NCBI RefSeq assembly: GCF_022539665.2
Contig: NC_081333.1
Coordinates: 7,996,971 to 8,060,970, forward strand
Source of the DNA: Daphnia carinata
Taxonomy: Eukaryota > Arthropoda > Branchiopoda > Diplostraca > Daphniidae
Direction of reading: 5' to 3'
DNA length: 64,000 nt
Below are positions 35,695 to 46,467 of this stretch, piece by piece; within the stretch, counting starts at the first letter, position 1, and every line of letters starts with the position of its first letter. Under the pieces are notes generated by a model. The model did no database searches and was not told the DNA's origin. It saw nothing but the letters and a program-made list of their open reading frames with translations. The position numbers and the translations under genes are program-made.

Positions 35695-36115
35695 CCAGAC
35701 GGTATTTGATATTAAAAAAATTGAAGTGCATATCTGGGCTCCCTTCTTTTCTGAAGCCCCGTTTCCCCTTGACTCGTAATAAGCCCGTAGGGGGTCATGC
35801 CCCTACTGTACGGTATATATAAAAACAACATATACCGAGGTTTGGAGGGCTCTGGCCGGAAAGGGGACGTGGGGTGCCGCTTAGTCCGATGATGTGTTCA
35901 CGGAGGGCGATGTGGCTACCCACAAATCCGAACTAAAGGTTAATCGCTCCTGTAAAAATGTTCCAAATCTTCAGCTCTTCTTCCGGCTTCTCTTAGCCAA
36001 TCACCGGGTAATCTCCCCGGTGGGTCAACAAGGCAGTGTCTCCCCCTGCCTGGGTTGACGGCAACTTTTGAAAAGGCTATTGTGCCTTTTTAAAGTTGCA
36101 AAAATAATTGTAATG
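35695..36115 (+). repeat. Structured repeat module, copy 1
   Basis: About 400 bp just downstream of the element gene stop, beginning GAAGTGCATATCTGGGCTCC. It contains several perfect hairpins, including GTAGGGG...CCCCTAC, CACCGGG...CCCGGTG, GGCAG...CTGCC enclosed by GTCAAC/GTTGAC, and GCAACTTT...AAAGTTGC. Other copies lie at about 36985-37400 (-), 50740-51145 (+), 53555-53935 (-), 57885-58295 (+) and 59195-59600 (-). Confidence 0.8.
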
Positions 36116-36385
36116 TGCAGAGAATTGTTAATAAATTTTTTTTTATAAAATTTTTTTGCAAAATTTGTTACCTTCATTGTCTGTGTTCACACATTACATT
36201 TATCAACTTTTTTTTTTATTCAGCTTGCGCAATTCAATTTTATTGTTTTTGCCACCGTTGTATCGTTTATCTGTAAGTATTCAATTATTATTTATTACAC
36301 TTTTTGAATTCATGAACTTAGACAAGGAACAACGTGTAATACCTTGATATTTTCTGAAGAAATTTTGTATTTGTATATTGTTTTA

Positions 36386-36805
36386 CTGGCATGGGAATCG
36401 ATCCTCAGACATTCAGCGTGCAACGCCGATGCTCTAACATTGAGCCACGAGATATATATAAATTTTTTATTATCGCATATCATATGTTATCGTCTAGGAT
36501 GTTTATGCAGTCTTTCACAACTATATGTTTATCTTTGTATTGCTTTTATAATGTCCATAGCACTGTGGTAGAGCATTCAGCTGCGATAACTGTTACCCTG
36601 GGTTCAAACCTTACTAGATGTATAAAAATCTACATCTAAATGGAGAAAATAATAATGCAGTATTGCATTTCAGTTTTATTCAAAGTGTAAATGCAAGTCC
36701 GCAAGTGACTAGAAAAAAGCCAACTTAACATCATATGATTCATGGCTCATTGGTAAAGCATCGGCGCGGAATGCCGAACATATAGGGTTCGATCCCTGGA
36801 TAATA
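36386..36805. repeat. tRNA-like sequences in spacer of foldback element 1
   Basis: Three tRNA-like stretches: 36386-36456 (minus), 36560-36625 (plus) and 36737-36805 (plus). Each has an A-box-like D arm (for example TGGCTCATTGGTAAAGC), a partial anticodon stem (TCGGC/GCCGA in the third) and a B-box (GGTTCGATCCC or GGTTCAAACCT). Acceptor stems are poor, so they are not functional tRNA genes by eye. They look tRNA-derived (SINE-like). Confidence 0.6.
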
Positions 36806-36984
36806 ATTGAATGCTAACAGATAAACTATGCTTACAGGAAAAAATGCTTACCATTAAACGTGGCAACAATAAAGGAGAATTGAGAAAGCTAAATAAAAAA
36901 AGATGATAAATGTAATGTGTGAAAACAGATAATGAAGGAAACAAATTTTGCAAAAAAATTTTATAAAAAAAATTTATTAACAAT

Positions 36985-37400
36985 TCTCTGCACATTACAA
37001 TTATTTTTGCAACTTTAAAAAGGCACAATAGCCCTTTCAAAAGTTGCCGTCAACCCAGGCAGGGGAGACACTGCCTTGTTGACCCACCGGGGAGATTACC
37101 CGGTGATTGGCTAAGAGAAGCCGGAAGAAGAGCTGAAGATTTGGAACATTTTTACAGGAGCGATTAACCTTTAGTTCGGATTTGTGGGTAGCCACATCGC
37201 CCTCCGTGAACACATCATCGGACTAAGCGGCACCCCACGTCCCCTTTCCGGCCAGAGCCCTCCAAACCTCGGTATATGTTGTTTTTATATATACCGTACA
37301 GTAGGGGCATGACCCCCTACGGGCTTATTACGAGTCAAGGGGAAACGGGGCTTCAGAAAAGAAGGGAGCCCAGATATGCACTTCAATTTTTTAAATATCA
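36985..37400 (-). repeat. Structured repeat module, copy 2
   Basis: Inverted copy of the module at 35695-36115 in the right arm of foldback element 1, with the same hairpins. Confidence 0.8.
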
Positions 37401-37454
37401 AATACCGTCTGGGGAATCCGAATTAAGTATAGAAATGTCATGTCATCCATCCAA

Positions 37455-38850
37455 TCAATACAATTTATTCAGTGTCTTGCCCCAACCAAGAATTTTTTCA
37501 GATCCAATGTTACTATTAACCTATATTGAGAAAAGAAAAACAACACCGTTAAACATATCAACTGTTGATCATGTAACTTACATGACTCATAGATTCAACT
37601 TCTGGTGGAAGCTTGGGGAAGGACATACAAATTGCAGATTAACATCATTGTATAAGGCTCTTGAATGATAAACTAGCACCTGTACAATGTTGCATTGTTG
37701 ATAGTTGTGTTCCCAGTACATGAAAATCCTTTCCTATTGGATAAAATTTTTTTTGGTAGATTAGACCTGGTTGGCAAAAAGGAGGAGAAATTCTTCGTCA
37801 TAAATTCAAAATTATTTGAAGAAAAATCCTTTCATACCTAAAGAGTCCATGTATGATGTTCATCTCTGCAATGGCAGCAAAATTAAAACATCTTTAGGGC
37901 CATTTAAGTACCCAGTTTCCCCAACACTCTGAACGTAAAGGACAAGTTGTTCTTTAGACAGAGAAGCAGAATTATTTGAGGTTTCTAGCTGTGGCAGAAC
38001 TATAAAGGATTGCTGTTGTACTGGATTTATTAACACAAGATGGTACTTCTCATTAGACAATGTGCATACTCTATTACTTTACCTCATACCTTAATGGTAA
38101 TGCACTCTCAGTGTTTTTTCATCTGTAGGCTGACTCTTCCATCCTGTAACACTTCCAGACTTGATTTGATCCCCCATTAAATTCTGTGAATGCAAAATAA
38201 TAGTATTAAAAATACTTTTTCAATAGACATAAAACCGAAAAGTACCTAATCCATGTTTCATGTTGAACTTGTGCCATATCTTGGTTTCCGTACCACACCC
38301 ATTTTCGGCCCAAATACAGTCCCACAATTGTTCACTTCCTTCACTGCATGGGCTTATTACTAACGATTCTTTTTGTGCAGCACTAACAGAATTTAAATTT
38401 AACACACTGTCAGGTGGTAGACTGAATAACTAAACAATAAATAATTGTTTGTTAAAATTCTATACTTATTTTGAATTCTTATTTGAAAAGTTTAGGTACC
38501 TGACTGTGTTCACCTAATGCCAATTCATCCTCATGTTCAGTTAGGTTTGAGTTTGGAAAAACCTCCTTCACTGTTTGGAAACTGTTCCGTTCCAATTTGT
38601 TCTTTTCCCCTAGCTGAGCTTGTAGACTCAAACTTTGAGCTACAAAACACAAATGAATAAAAGCAAATAAATAGAATCATTATGTATTAGGCCTTACCAT
38701 CCTTAGCTTTGCTGTTATCTAATATTTTGTGCTGTTGCAATAATTGAGCCTGCAGGTCCATAATTTGATCTAATAAACAATAATTAATAATTCAAAACAA
38801 ATATAATAATGTTTATACTTACCATCCTTTTGTTGTATTATCTTATCCAT
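37455..38850 (-). pseudogene. Element-encoded spliced gene, right arm copy (best preserved coiled-coil exons)
   Basis: Mirror image of the left arm gene. Exons visible in order: MDKIIQQKD, a coiled-coil exon, SLSLQAQLGEKNKLERN, ELALGEHSQ, QLWDCIWAENGCGTETKIWH, then KEQLVLYVQSVGETGYLNG. Stop codon near 37455-37457. The coiled-coil exons are open here, whereas palindrome 2 copies have a nonsense codon. Later exons could not be joined with certainty. The product is unrecognised; it may be a nonautonomous element's captured or native gene. Confidence 0.45.
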
Positions 38851-39669
38851 TTTTCAATTGTTCCTCCAGCCACGGTTATTCTCCATCCACGCTACTGAAC
38901 TAACTGCGAATGGCATCCAATGGACTGAAATTGCCTACGCCAGTAATAATGAGTCTGAGCGGTAGATGGCTACGTGTCGGAAAAAAAGAAAAAAGTGCGA
39001 TTTTTTATTTTTTTTCCGCCATTTTTTTTTTTTTTTTTATGTAAAACGGATTGCCATAGACTTTTCCCATTTTTTATTTAATTCTTTTCGAAATTTAGTA
39101 CTTAAAATAAAAAACTTAGTAGTTTAGTTTTCTTATAAAACAGAGTAGGTCTCTATGATTAAAAAAGAAAATATTGCGCTATTGTGGCAATTTACGGGAT
39201 CTGCACCGGTTGGCAATGACCGGGTAAACCAACAAAATCCACTCGAAAACATATGTAATCCATGTTTTAGATAACCATAATCAATTTATGTGTCGATTAG
39301 TAGCAAGATAATCACATGACTAGCCGCTGCATTGTCATTCCCTGCCCATGCTCTGATTCATGATTACGTTCCCAGATTCTGCCTCTTTGTATCTCAGTTT
39401 TCCCCTATTTCTACCCGGAAACGTGATTATTCTGTTATTATGACTGTTTCGATTTATGTCCTAGCAATTATGATTAGTCTAATCAATTCTACTAAACAAA
39501 AATATGATTTGTTTCAAACATAATTCCGTGTGATTTTAAGTTTATTGTGCAGCAGGTTGTACACGAAAGGTACGCAAAACTCATAAGTAAATAATTTGAC
39601 AGACGAAACAAGGTTTTGTTTTTTAACTGCGTGTTATCAAACAAACCCGACTGCAATAAAAATGTTTCC

Positions 39670-40200
39670 TTATTTTTTACCAACAGAGACGCTGTTTCCT
39701 TCGCCGAGAGTAATATTTCCCAAGGTTGTTGCGACGGCTAATCCAATGCCGAGACCTATAGCGAATCCACCTAAAATAGTTAAAAAATTGATTAGTTTGA
39801 GATAAACAGCTTCCAGGCACAAACTGCTTTGATTACCTGGTCCAGCGTTCGCCACTCCTGTTCATGTGCCAACCGCCTGGCCGTTCTGCACAGCTCCATT
39901 ACCCGCACCTCCGGCATTTGCTGATCCAGGAGCCACTGTATCACGATGATAACGACGAGTTTGAAAAGTGATTTGATTTAATTATAAGACAAGTTTCATC
40001 AAATTAAAATCTTAATTACGGGCGCCCGATGGATTTACGGCGACTGGGGCAGCTGGCACTGGAGCAACTCCACCTTGATTGGGTACATAACCACCGTCAA
40101 CCGGATAGCCACGACTATGATGGTTGTGATGGTAATGGTGGTGATGATCGTCGGGATAGCCACCATAATAACCACCTCCTGGTGACCGATAATGACCCAT
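39670..40200 (-). pseudogene. Gly/His-rich secreted-type protein with in-frame TGA
   Basis: Exons on the minus strand: one from an uncertain 5' border (possible start ATG at 40200-40198) to 40020, one at 39935-39837 and one at 39770-39670. They join in phase. The first encodes a Gly/Tyr-rich stretch with a histidine run (DDHHHHYHHNHH) and PVAVNPSGA. The second encodes a Gly/Ala/Asn-rich part. The third encodes GFAIGLGIGLAVATT, a glycine-rich hydrophobic segment, and ends GNSVSVGKK. The second exon has an in-frame TGA at 39864-39862 between GT and TGVANAGPG, probably a mutated GGA. It separates the body from the conserved-looking tail. This is either a recent pseudogene, a truncated allele or a shortened protein. 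An exon-like stretch upstream (about 40265-40310) encodes CETGPSYGLGCSPSYG. Confidence 0.5.
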
Positions 40201-40419
40201 TAAAACGAAACTTACCTTAAATTAACAATGTTTCATTTGTATTTGATGAAAATGAAATGCGTACCGTAGCTTGGACTGCAACCAAGTCCATAAGATGGTC
40301 CTGTCTCACACATGAGGCAAATTGTTAATATGGGCGTATTGCATATTAAATAAACACTTATTCCATGTGTAATATTCCTTGTGGTATTTCGAGGATTTGG
40401 TCGTGTTGTACTGGGTATG

Positions 40420-40802
40420 CTAGGTGTAGTAGCTGGGGGCAGCATATGTTGTTGTATAATACTCGGCCTTATTTGTTGTGTAGTACTCGGGAGCCTTCGG
40501 GGTGTAGTAGCTGGGCGCAGCATACGTCGTGGTGTAGTAAGGTGGAGCAGTGGCGTAGTATGCAGAAGACGAACCAATTGGTCCACCCACGGCCTGTCCA
40601 GCCATCAGAGAGACAACTACCAACGGCAGCATCACGCCGTAGTTAGCTGAAACAAGGTAATACATACACGTAAATCTCTAACCTCAATTGAATACAGCGC
40701 AAATACACACATGTTACAATATTAAAATTGATTGAAACCAAAATTAATTACAGGTACAGTTCCTATTATTCAATATTAAAATACAACATCAAAATTACCC
40801 GT
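40420..40802 (-). pseudogene. Tyr/Thr-rich (YYTT) secreted protein, decayed copy 1
   Basis: Paralogue of the intact gene at 43032-44605. Exon 2 starts after the acceptor at about 40656 and encodes NYGVMLPLVVVSLMAGQAVG, a signal peptide. YY-rich repeats follow (PYYTTTYAAPSYYT) up to a TAG at 40420-40422. In-frame repeat-like sequence continues beyond the stop (TQYNTTKSSKYHKEYYT). The four-base coding part of exon 1, ATGG in the intact gene, is ACGG here (40802-40799), so the original start codon is lost. A downstream in-frame Met in the signal peptide could still be used, so a short product is possible. The promoter (TATA at 40927-40933) is preserved. Confidence 0.7.
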
Positions 40803-40926
40803 AAGTGCAAAGTTGGCAAACACGATGTGAATTACAACCGATGGTAATTGTAGTAGGCCTAGACCTACTGCTGTTGCTGTGTCGAAGTAGTTGACTACAC
40901 TGAATTATATTACGTTTGTCCTCTCA

Positions 40927-41030
40927 TTTTATACGCGTCCAAAAGCCACGCTGTTTCAATTCACTAGCCCTGCGGTTACGACACGTGCACCTGACAGGTA
41001 GTGACGTAACAGCCAATATTCTTACCCCAC
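40927..41030 (-). promoter_or_regulatory. Promoter of YYTT copy 1: TATA box and conserved upstream block
   Basis: TATAAAA on the minus strand at 40933-40927. About 70 bp upstream (41001-41030) lies a block with TGACGTAAC, CAATATT and TTACCCC that is identical in the copy 2 promoter and partly conserved in copy 3. Confidence 0.65.
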
Positions 41031-41039
41031 CCTTTGTCT

Positions 41040-43031
41040 TAGCGTTATTGTTGCTATGACACGCGCTGAAGGGGCGTATTGTTCATGAATTAAAATTGCA
41101 TGCTTATTCTTATGCGAAATACAATAAAAACGTAATCAATAATTTCTCATTAAAGCATTATGCACGAGAGAAGTGTAATTGTTGTTGCAACAGAACTGAT
41201 GAACGTTACCATTAAAACAAGTTGAACGCTTATTTCTTTGAACCTGTGTTACAAGATGTGTTCTCGCACTGATTCATACCTATGATTTGGCTTACGGCGA
41301 GGAATGGAGGAAATCACAAAAGATATGATTTGTGTGAAGGCTAATGAATGATGTAATTTTTTCTTTTCCATAGTCGGTCATTATAAGAAAAACGTCCTAA
41401 ATTCATCCTCAGACATAAATCATTTGAAAAATTCACGTTTAATCCATCCAGATGCAGATTCAAAACTATGTAATGCAGCAGAAAAACGAGAAGCGGAAGT
41501 GGATCACATGTAGAGCTCAATCTTTAACGCATAACCCAAAAGGTAACTAACGTTCAAAAAATCCTTTGTGGAATATTCATGGTGACAACTGAATGGATTG
41601 TAATTACGAACAACCATTATCAACTAGACTTGATAAGTCCTGGGAATGTGGCATAAGGTCATTGTTTTCCAAAGCGGAAATTTAGAAAGCGTGTTTATTA
41701 AAGTATTATGGCCCACTAGACGCAATGAGCTGGATACAGCACTACTTATACGTGTATGCGAATGCCAAAAATAATTAATGACGATCCTAAATTGTCTCCA
41801 ACTTATTTTCCCCTCACTACTGGAATAACACCCAGCCAATGCATGAACGCATTAGTGCCAATATTGGCCGCAAGGTGATATGGAGGATTCTTACATGTCA
41901 TTAACGGTGCGTGATGCCACGCCCTATTTCGTGAGTGCTACATAATAATTGAAAATTTTAAACAGTTGATTAAATTTTTTGTTTTATAATTACCTTGGAT
42001 GTTGTTTATCACGATTTTCTTGATACAGTTCATTTATTACATTGTACAATAGTTTCACAGAATTTAAATGGGAGTTGTTGTATGCCGGAAAATCCACGAT
42101 TGCGTTATCAACATGGTTTGGGGTCGTCATTCACGGTATATAATAGTTGCGTGAACATCCTAATGTAGCGGCACTTGAACAATGACTGGGTATGGCACCC
42201 TCCCAATGTTGGGACTAGTACCAAGAGTCTGTAAGCAATTACCAACTCGAAACGTCAAGCGTTGGTATGGGATTGGCCCACCATTCCAATGCAAAACTGA
42301 ATAGAGATGTAAGAGCTCTCAGCTGATGTCACGATGGATTGAATCAATAGCTGTACTATACGATTCAGTCCATCCGGGCAGTTCTGGAGGTTACAAGTAT
42401 GTCAGTCAAGTGCTTAGCGCAAACATTTTTGCTATTTTTTCAATAATTAAAATCAAAACTGACAAACCAAAACTCCTATCACTGCCGAATATTTAAGCAT
42501 TACCTTAACATAGAAATCCAAGGGTGAAATTAGGAAATAGCCATTAGCTGTGTAAACGCAAACTGGAAAAAAAATTTACATTTCATTTTGCTATTCAATT
42601 AAATAGCGAAAGATAAATGTATTTTAAACACAACAACTTAACAATGCTTGCGGACTAACGCAATGGATAAATGCGACTTTGTGCTAAGCGACCGTATAAA
42701 TAAATTCATTGCAATTTTACGAAGAACCATGATATATTTCCGACAAATGTCATAATACATAATTTTGTTCAGAAATTAATATGTTGTACGGACATTAATT
42801 GAAATCGCCTTTATCCGGTTTATGTTATAAAAACTAAAAACAAGTAGATTGAGCAACGACATAATAGCTGTATTCAATATTTCAGTTATAAACCACATGT
42901 GTATGGGGCGACTAGTTATTGCATAAATACAATGAAGGGAAATACTCATTTTGGAACGAGGACAGCAAATAATAAAATAAGATCTAATTATTTTTTACTA
43001 TTGAGCTTGACGGACAACGTATTTTTTACGA
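41040..43031. other. Intergenic part of a segmental duplication
   Basis: No gene recognised. Much of the stretch from about 40.7 to 42.7 kb has a second copy at about 44.5-46.1 kb. Identity is uneven: most is clearly diverged, but about 215 bp at 42121-42335 are nearly identical to 45612-45826. Confidence 0.65.
42121..42371. repeat. Unusually conserved block with hairpin, copy 1
   Basis: About 215 bp with only two visible differences from 45612-45826, followed by a hairpin (42336-42371) whose stem differs from the hairpin at the same place in copy 2. On the plus strand it starts with a TATATAA motif. On the minus strand a frame is open for about 44 codons (WNGGPIPYQRLTFRVGNC). Which of these matters is unknown. 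The pair could be an RNA gene, an exon or a gene-conversion tract. Confidence 0.5.
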
Positions 43032-44605
43032 TTAATAATACTTTGGATGCTCAGTGTAATAGCTTGGTGCAGCATACGGTGTGGTGTAGTACTCGGGGGC
43101 CTTTGTGGTATAGTATTGGGGAGCCTCAGTGTAGTAAGATGGAGCTGCGTAAGTTGTGGTGTAGTATTCTGTTTTCTTGGTGTAGTACTCCGGGGCTTTC
43201 GTCGTGTAGTATTCATCAGCCTTGGTGGTGTAGTATTGCGGAGCCTCGGTGTAATAAGCCGGGGCAGCGTAGGTAGTGGTGTAGTACTTGGGGGTCTCGG
43301 AATAGTAGCTCCGAGCAGCATACGTTGTGGTGTAGTATTCAGGAGCCTTTGTAGTGTAGTATTGCGGAGCTTCAGCCTGGTAGTACTTGGGAGCTGCAGT
43401 GTAGTAAGCCGGGGCAGTGTACGTTGTGGTGTAGTATTCAGCCTTCTGTGTGTAATACTCCGGGGCTTTAGTCGTGTAGTATTCAGCAGCTTTTGTGGTG
43501 TAGTATTGAGGAGCTTCAGTGTAGTAAACCGGAGCAGCATACGTTGTTGTGTATTGTGGAGCCTCAGTCTGGTAGTAGCTTGGGGCTGAGTAATACTTGG
43601 AAGCTTCGGTGTAGTAAACTGGGGCGGCGTATGTTGTGGTGTAGTACATGGGCGGCTCGGTATAATAGCTTGGCGCAGCATATGTTGTGTACTCTGGAGC
43701 CTTTGTAGTATAGTACTGCGGAGTCTCAGTGTAATAGGCTGGAACGGCGTAAGTTGTGGTGTAGTATTCAGCAGCCTTCGTAGTGTAGTACTGAGGAGCC
43801 TCAGTGTAGTAAGACGGGGCTGCATAAGTTGAGGCGTAGTAAGTAGGTTCCACGTAGTACGAAGGAGCAGCCGTTGTGTAATAACTTGGGGCAGTGTAGT
43901 ACGTCGGCTCAGCATAATAAGTCGGGGCAGCCGTGGTGTAGTATGTCGGAGCGACGTAGTACTTGGGTTCCTCGGTCGTGGTGTAGTACGAAACAGTTGT
44001 TGTGTAGCTCGGCGCAGAGTAATATTTCGTGGCCTCAGTGTAATAAGACGGAGAACCGTACGTTGTGGTGTAATACTCAGGGGCCTTTGTGGTATAGTAG
44101 GCGGGAGCTTCGGTGTAGTAGCTTGGAGTGGCGTACGTTGTTGTGTAATACACTGGCGCCTCTGTGTAATAGCTCGGTGCAGAGTAGTATCTTGGGGCCT
44201 CCGTAGGGTAACTCGGAGCTGCGTACGTGGTGGTGTAGTACTCGGGCGCCTTTGTAGTGTAATAAGTGGGCGCTGCATACGCCGTGGTATAGTATTCGGG
44301 AGCCTTAGTGGTGTAGTAAGAGGGGGCTGCATACGTCGTGGTGTAGTAAGACGCCGGAGTGGTGTAGTATGCAGAAGAAGGCGAGCCCATTTGTCCACCC
44401 TTGGCCTGCCCAACCATCAGACAGACAACGGCCAACAGCAGCATCGCGCCGTAGTTAGCTGAAGCAAGATAATACACACATAAATCTCTTGCCCCAATTG
44501 AATACAGCGCAAATACACACGTTACAATATTGCAATTGATTGATACAAAACTAATCGCAGGTGTAATTCTTACGACTATAGTAAATGCAACATTAAATTA
44601 CCCAT
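43032..44605 (-). CDS. Tyr/Thr-rich (YYTT repeat) secreted structural protein
   Basis: Two coding exons: 44605-44602 (only ATGG) and 44458-43032 (TAA at 43034-43032). The intron has donor GTAATT and acceptor CTTCAG. The protein is about 477 residues. It starts MANYGAMLLLAVVCLMVGQA, a clear signal peptide. The rest is almost entirely repeats of the type YYTTTYAAPSYYTEAPKYY and TTKAPEYYTT, with no cysteine seen in the mature part. Tyrosine and threonine dominate. Such composition suits a secreted matrix or cuticle component, possibly cross-linked through tyrosines or O-glycosylated on threonines; this role is inferred. A TATA box lies at 44724-44718. A long ORF in another frame (42998-44413) is a shadow of the repeats. 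Confidence 0.85.
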
Positions 44606-44717
44606 AATTACAAATCTGAATAACACGATGAGAAGTAAACACGATCGAAATTCTAATACTGCTGCTGCTGTGTCCAAGTAGTTGACTACACTGAATCAAA
44701 TTATGTTTGTCCTCTCA

Positions 44718-44820
44718 TTTTATATGCGTCCAAACTCACCCTGTTTCGCTTCAATAGCCCTACGGTTATGACACGTGCATCTGACAGGTAGTGACGTAAC
44801 AGCCAATATTCTTACCCCAC
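44718..44820 (-). promoter_or_regulatory. Promoter of intact YYTT gene
   Basis: TATAAAA on the minus strand at 44724-44718. The block at 44791-44820 has TGACGTAAC, CAATATT and TTACCCC at the same spacing as in copy 1. Start of transcription is expected near 44690. Confidence 0.7.
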
Positions 44821-45611
44821 CTTTTGGTTTGGCGTTTTTGTTGATAGGGCAAACGCGTTGAAAGGGCGTATTGTTCGCGAATTTAAACTTTATGCTTATT
44901 CTATACGGAATACAATAAAAACGTCAACATTAATTTTCTTTAATGCATTATACACAATAGAAGTGTAAATGTTGTATTATAACAGAATTATCTTTAAAAA
45001 AAAGTTGAACGCTTGTTTCATTAAACCCGTGTTTCTAAATGTGTTCTACCACTGATTCATTCCTGTGATTTGCCTGACCACGAGGAAACCACAAATGGAT
45101 GTGATTTGTGTAACCGACTAACGAATGACGTAATCTTTTCTTTTCCGTAGTCGATCATAATAAGAAAAGCTTCCAATATATATCCTAAGACATAAATCAT
45201 TTGAAAGATTCACGTTTAATCGATCCAGATGCAGATTGCGAAACTCTTGTAGTGCAGGGAAAAACGAAAGAAAAGCGGAAGTATGTCACATATAGAACCC
45301 AATCTTATACGCATATGCAAAAGGTAAACTAACGTTCACAAATTAGTGTCAACGTTGGCCGCCAGGTGATATGGAGGATTCTTGCATACCATTAACGGTG
45401 CGTGATGCCACGCCCTAATTCGTGAGTGCTACATAATAATTGAAAATTTTAAACATTTACTTAAGTGTTTTGTTTTATAATTACCTTGGATGTTATTTAT
45501 CACCATTTTCTGGATACAGTTCACTTATTACTTTGTGCAATAGTTTCACAGAATTTAAATGAGAGTTAGTTTTAGACGGAAAATGCACGCTTGCGTTATC
45601 AACATGGTTTG

Positions 45612-45857
45612 GAGTCGTCATTCACGGTATATAATAGTTGCGTGAACATCTTAATGTAGCGGCACTTGAACAATGACTGGGTATGGCACCCTCCCAATGT
45701 TGGGACTAGTACCAAGAGTCTGTAAGCAATTACCAACTCGAAACGTCAAGCGTTGGTATGGGATTGGCCCACCATTCCAATGCAAAACTGAATAGAGATG
45801 TAAGAGCTCTCAGCTGATGTCACGATGGGGATCATATAGTACAGCAATATGATCTCC
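45612..45857. repeat. Unusually conserved block with hairpin, copy 2
   Basis: Second copy of the block at 42121-42371. The hairpin at 45827-45857 has stem GGGGATCATAT/ATATGATCTCC, unlike copy 1, while its loop is the reverse complement of the copy 1 loop. The rest of 44.9-46.2 kb has no recognised gene and is the diverged duplicate of 41.0-42.8 kb. Confidence 0.5.
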
Positions 45858-46467
45858 ATCCGGGCAGGTCTGGAGGATACTAGTATGTCAGTCAAGTGCT
45901 TAGCGCAACCTTTTTGGCTATTTTCCCTAAAACTAAAATCAAAACTGGCAAACCGAAACTGATATCTCTACCGAATCTTAAGTATATTTATTTAAGCGAT
46001 GAAAAAAAATTTCGCCATACCCTGCTATTCAATCATAAAACGGGAAAGATAAATGGATTTTAACCACGACAACTGAACAATGCCAATGCCCTAACGCAAT
46101 AAATCAATGCGACTTCGTGCTAGGCAATTGAACATATAAGGTCACGGTAAATTTACAAATACGCACGATATAGTTCTTACTAATACGTCTTAATGCATAA
46201 TTGTGTTTTAGAAACTACAATGTTGTACGAGCACAAATATAAATCGCTTCATCCGCTTTATGTGATAAAGAATAGAGACAAGTGGATTCGGTAACGACAT
46301 TATGGTTGTATTCAACATTTCATTTAAAAACAACATACGTATGCAACGGCTAGTTATAGATAAATCCATGGCAGGGTAATAACTCATTTTGCAACGAGGA
46401 CAGTAAATAATAAAAGAAGATCTAACCATCCCGTCAACAAGCTTGATGGACAGCACAATTTTTACAA

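Larger units (their letters stand above)
33627..39060. mobile_element. Foldback element 1: giant inverted repeat
   Basis: The element starts with ATGGCAATCCGTTTTACAC and ends with the reverse complement. The left arm (about 33627-36284) and right arm (about 36805-39060) are inverted copies of each other. They carry the same three recognisable ORF blocks in opposite orientation. The spacer of about 520 bp holds tRNA-like sequences. The left arm has an internal direct duplication (about 34580-35030 repeats at about 35140-35590) that the right arm lacks. The flanks outside the termini differ, so the element boundary is real. A short direct repeat (ACTTTT) lies next to both ends but is offset by two bases on the right, so a target duplication is uncertain. 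The TE family is not recognised. Confidence 0.8.

Noticed and set aside
36737-36805. Functional tRNA gene
   Set aside because: D arm, anticodon stem and B-box are present, but the acceptor and T stems do not pair well and position 33 is not T.
42998-44413. 471-codon ORF, Arg/Thr/Pro-rich, minus strand
   Set aside because: It is an alternative frame of the YYTT repeats. The overlapping frame has a signal peptide, a splice-matched start and the repeat pattern shared with the paralogues.
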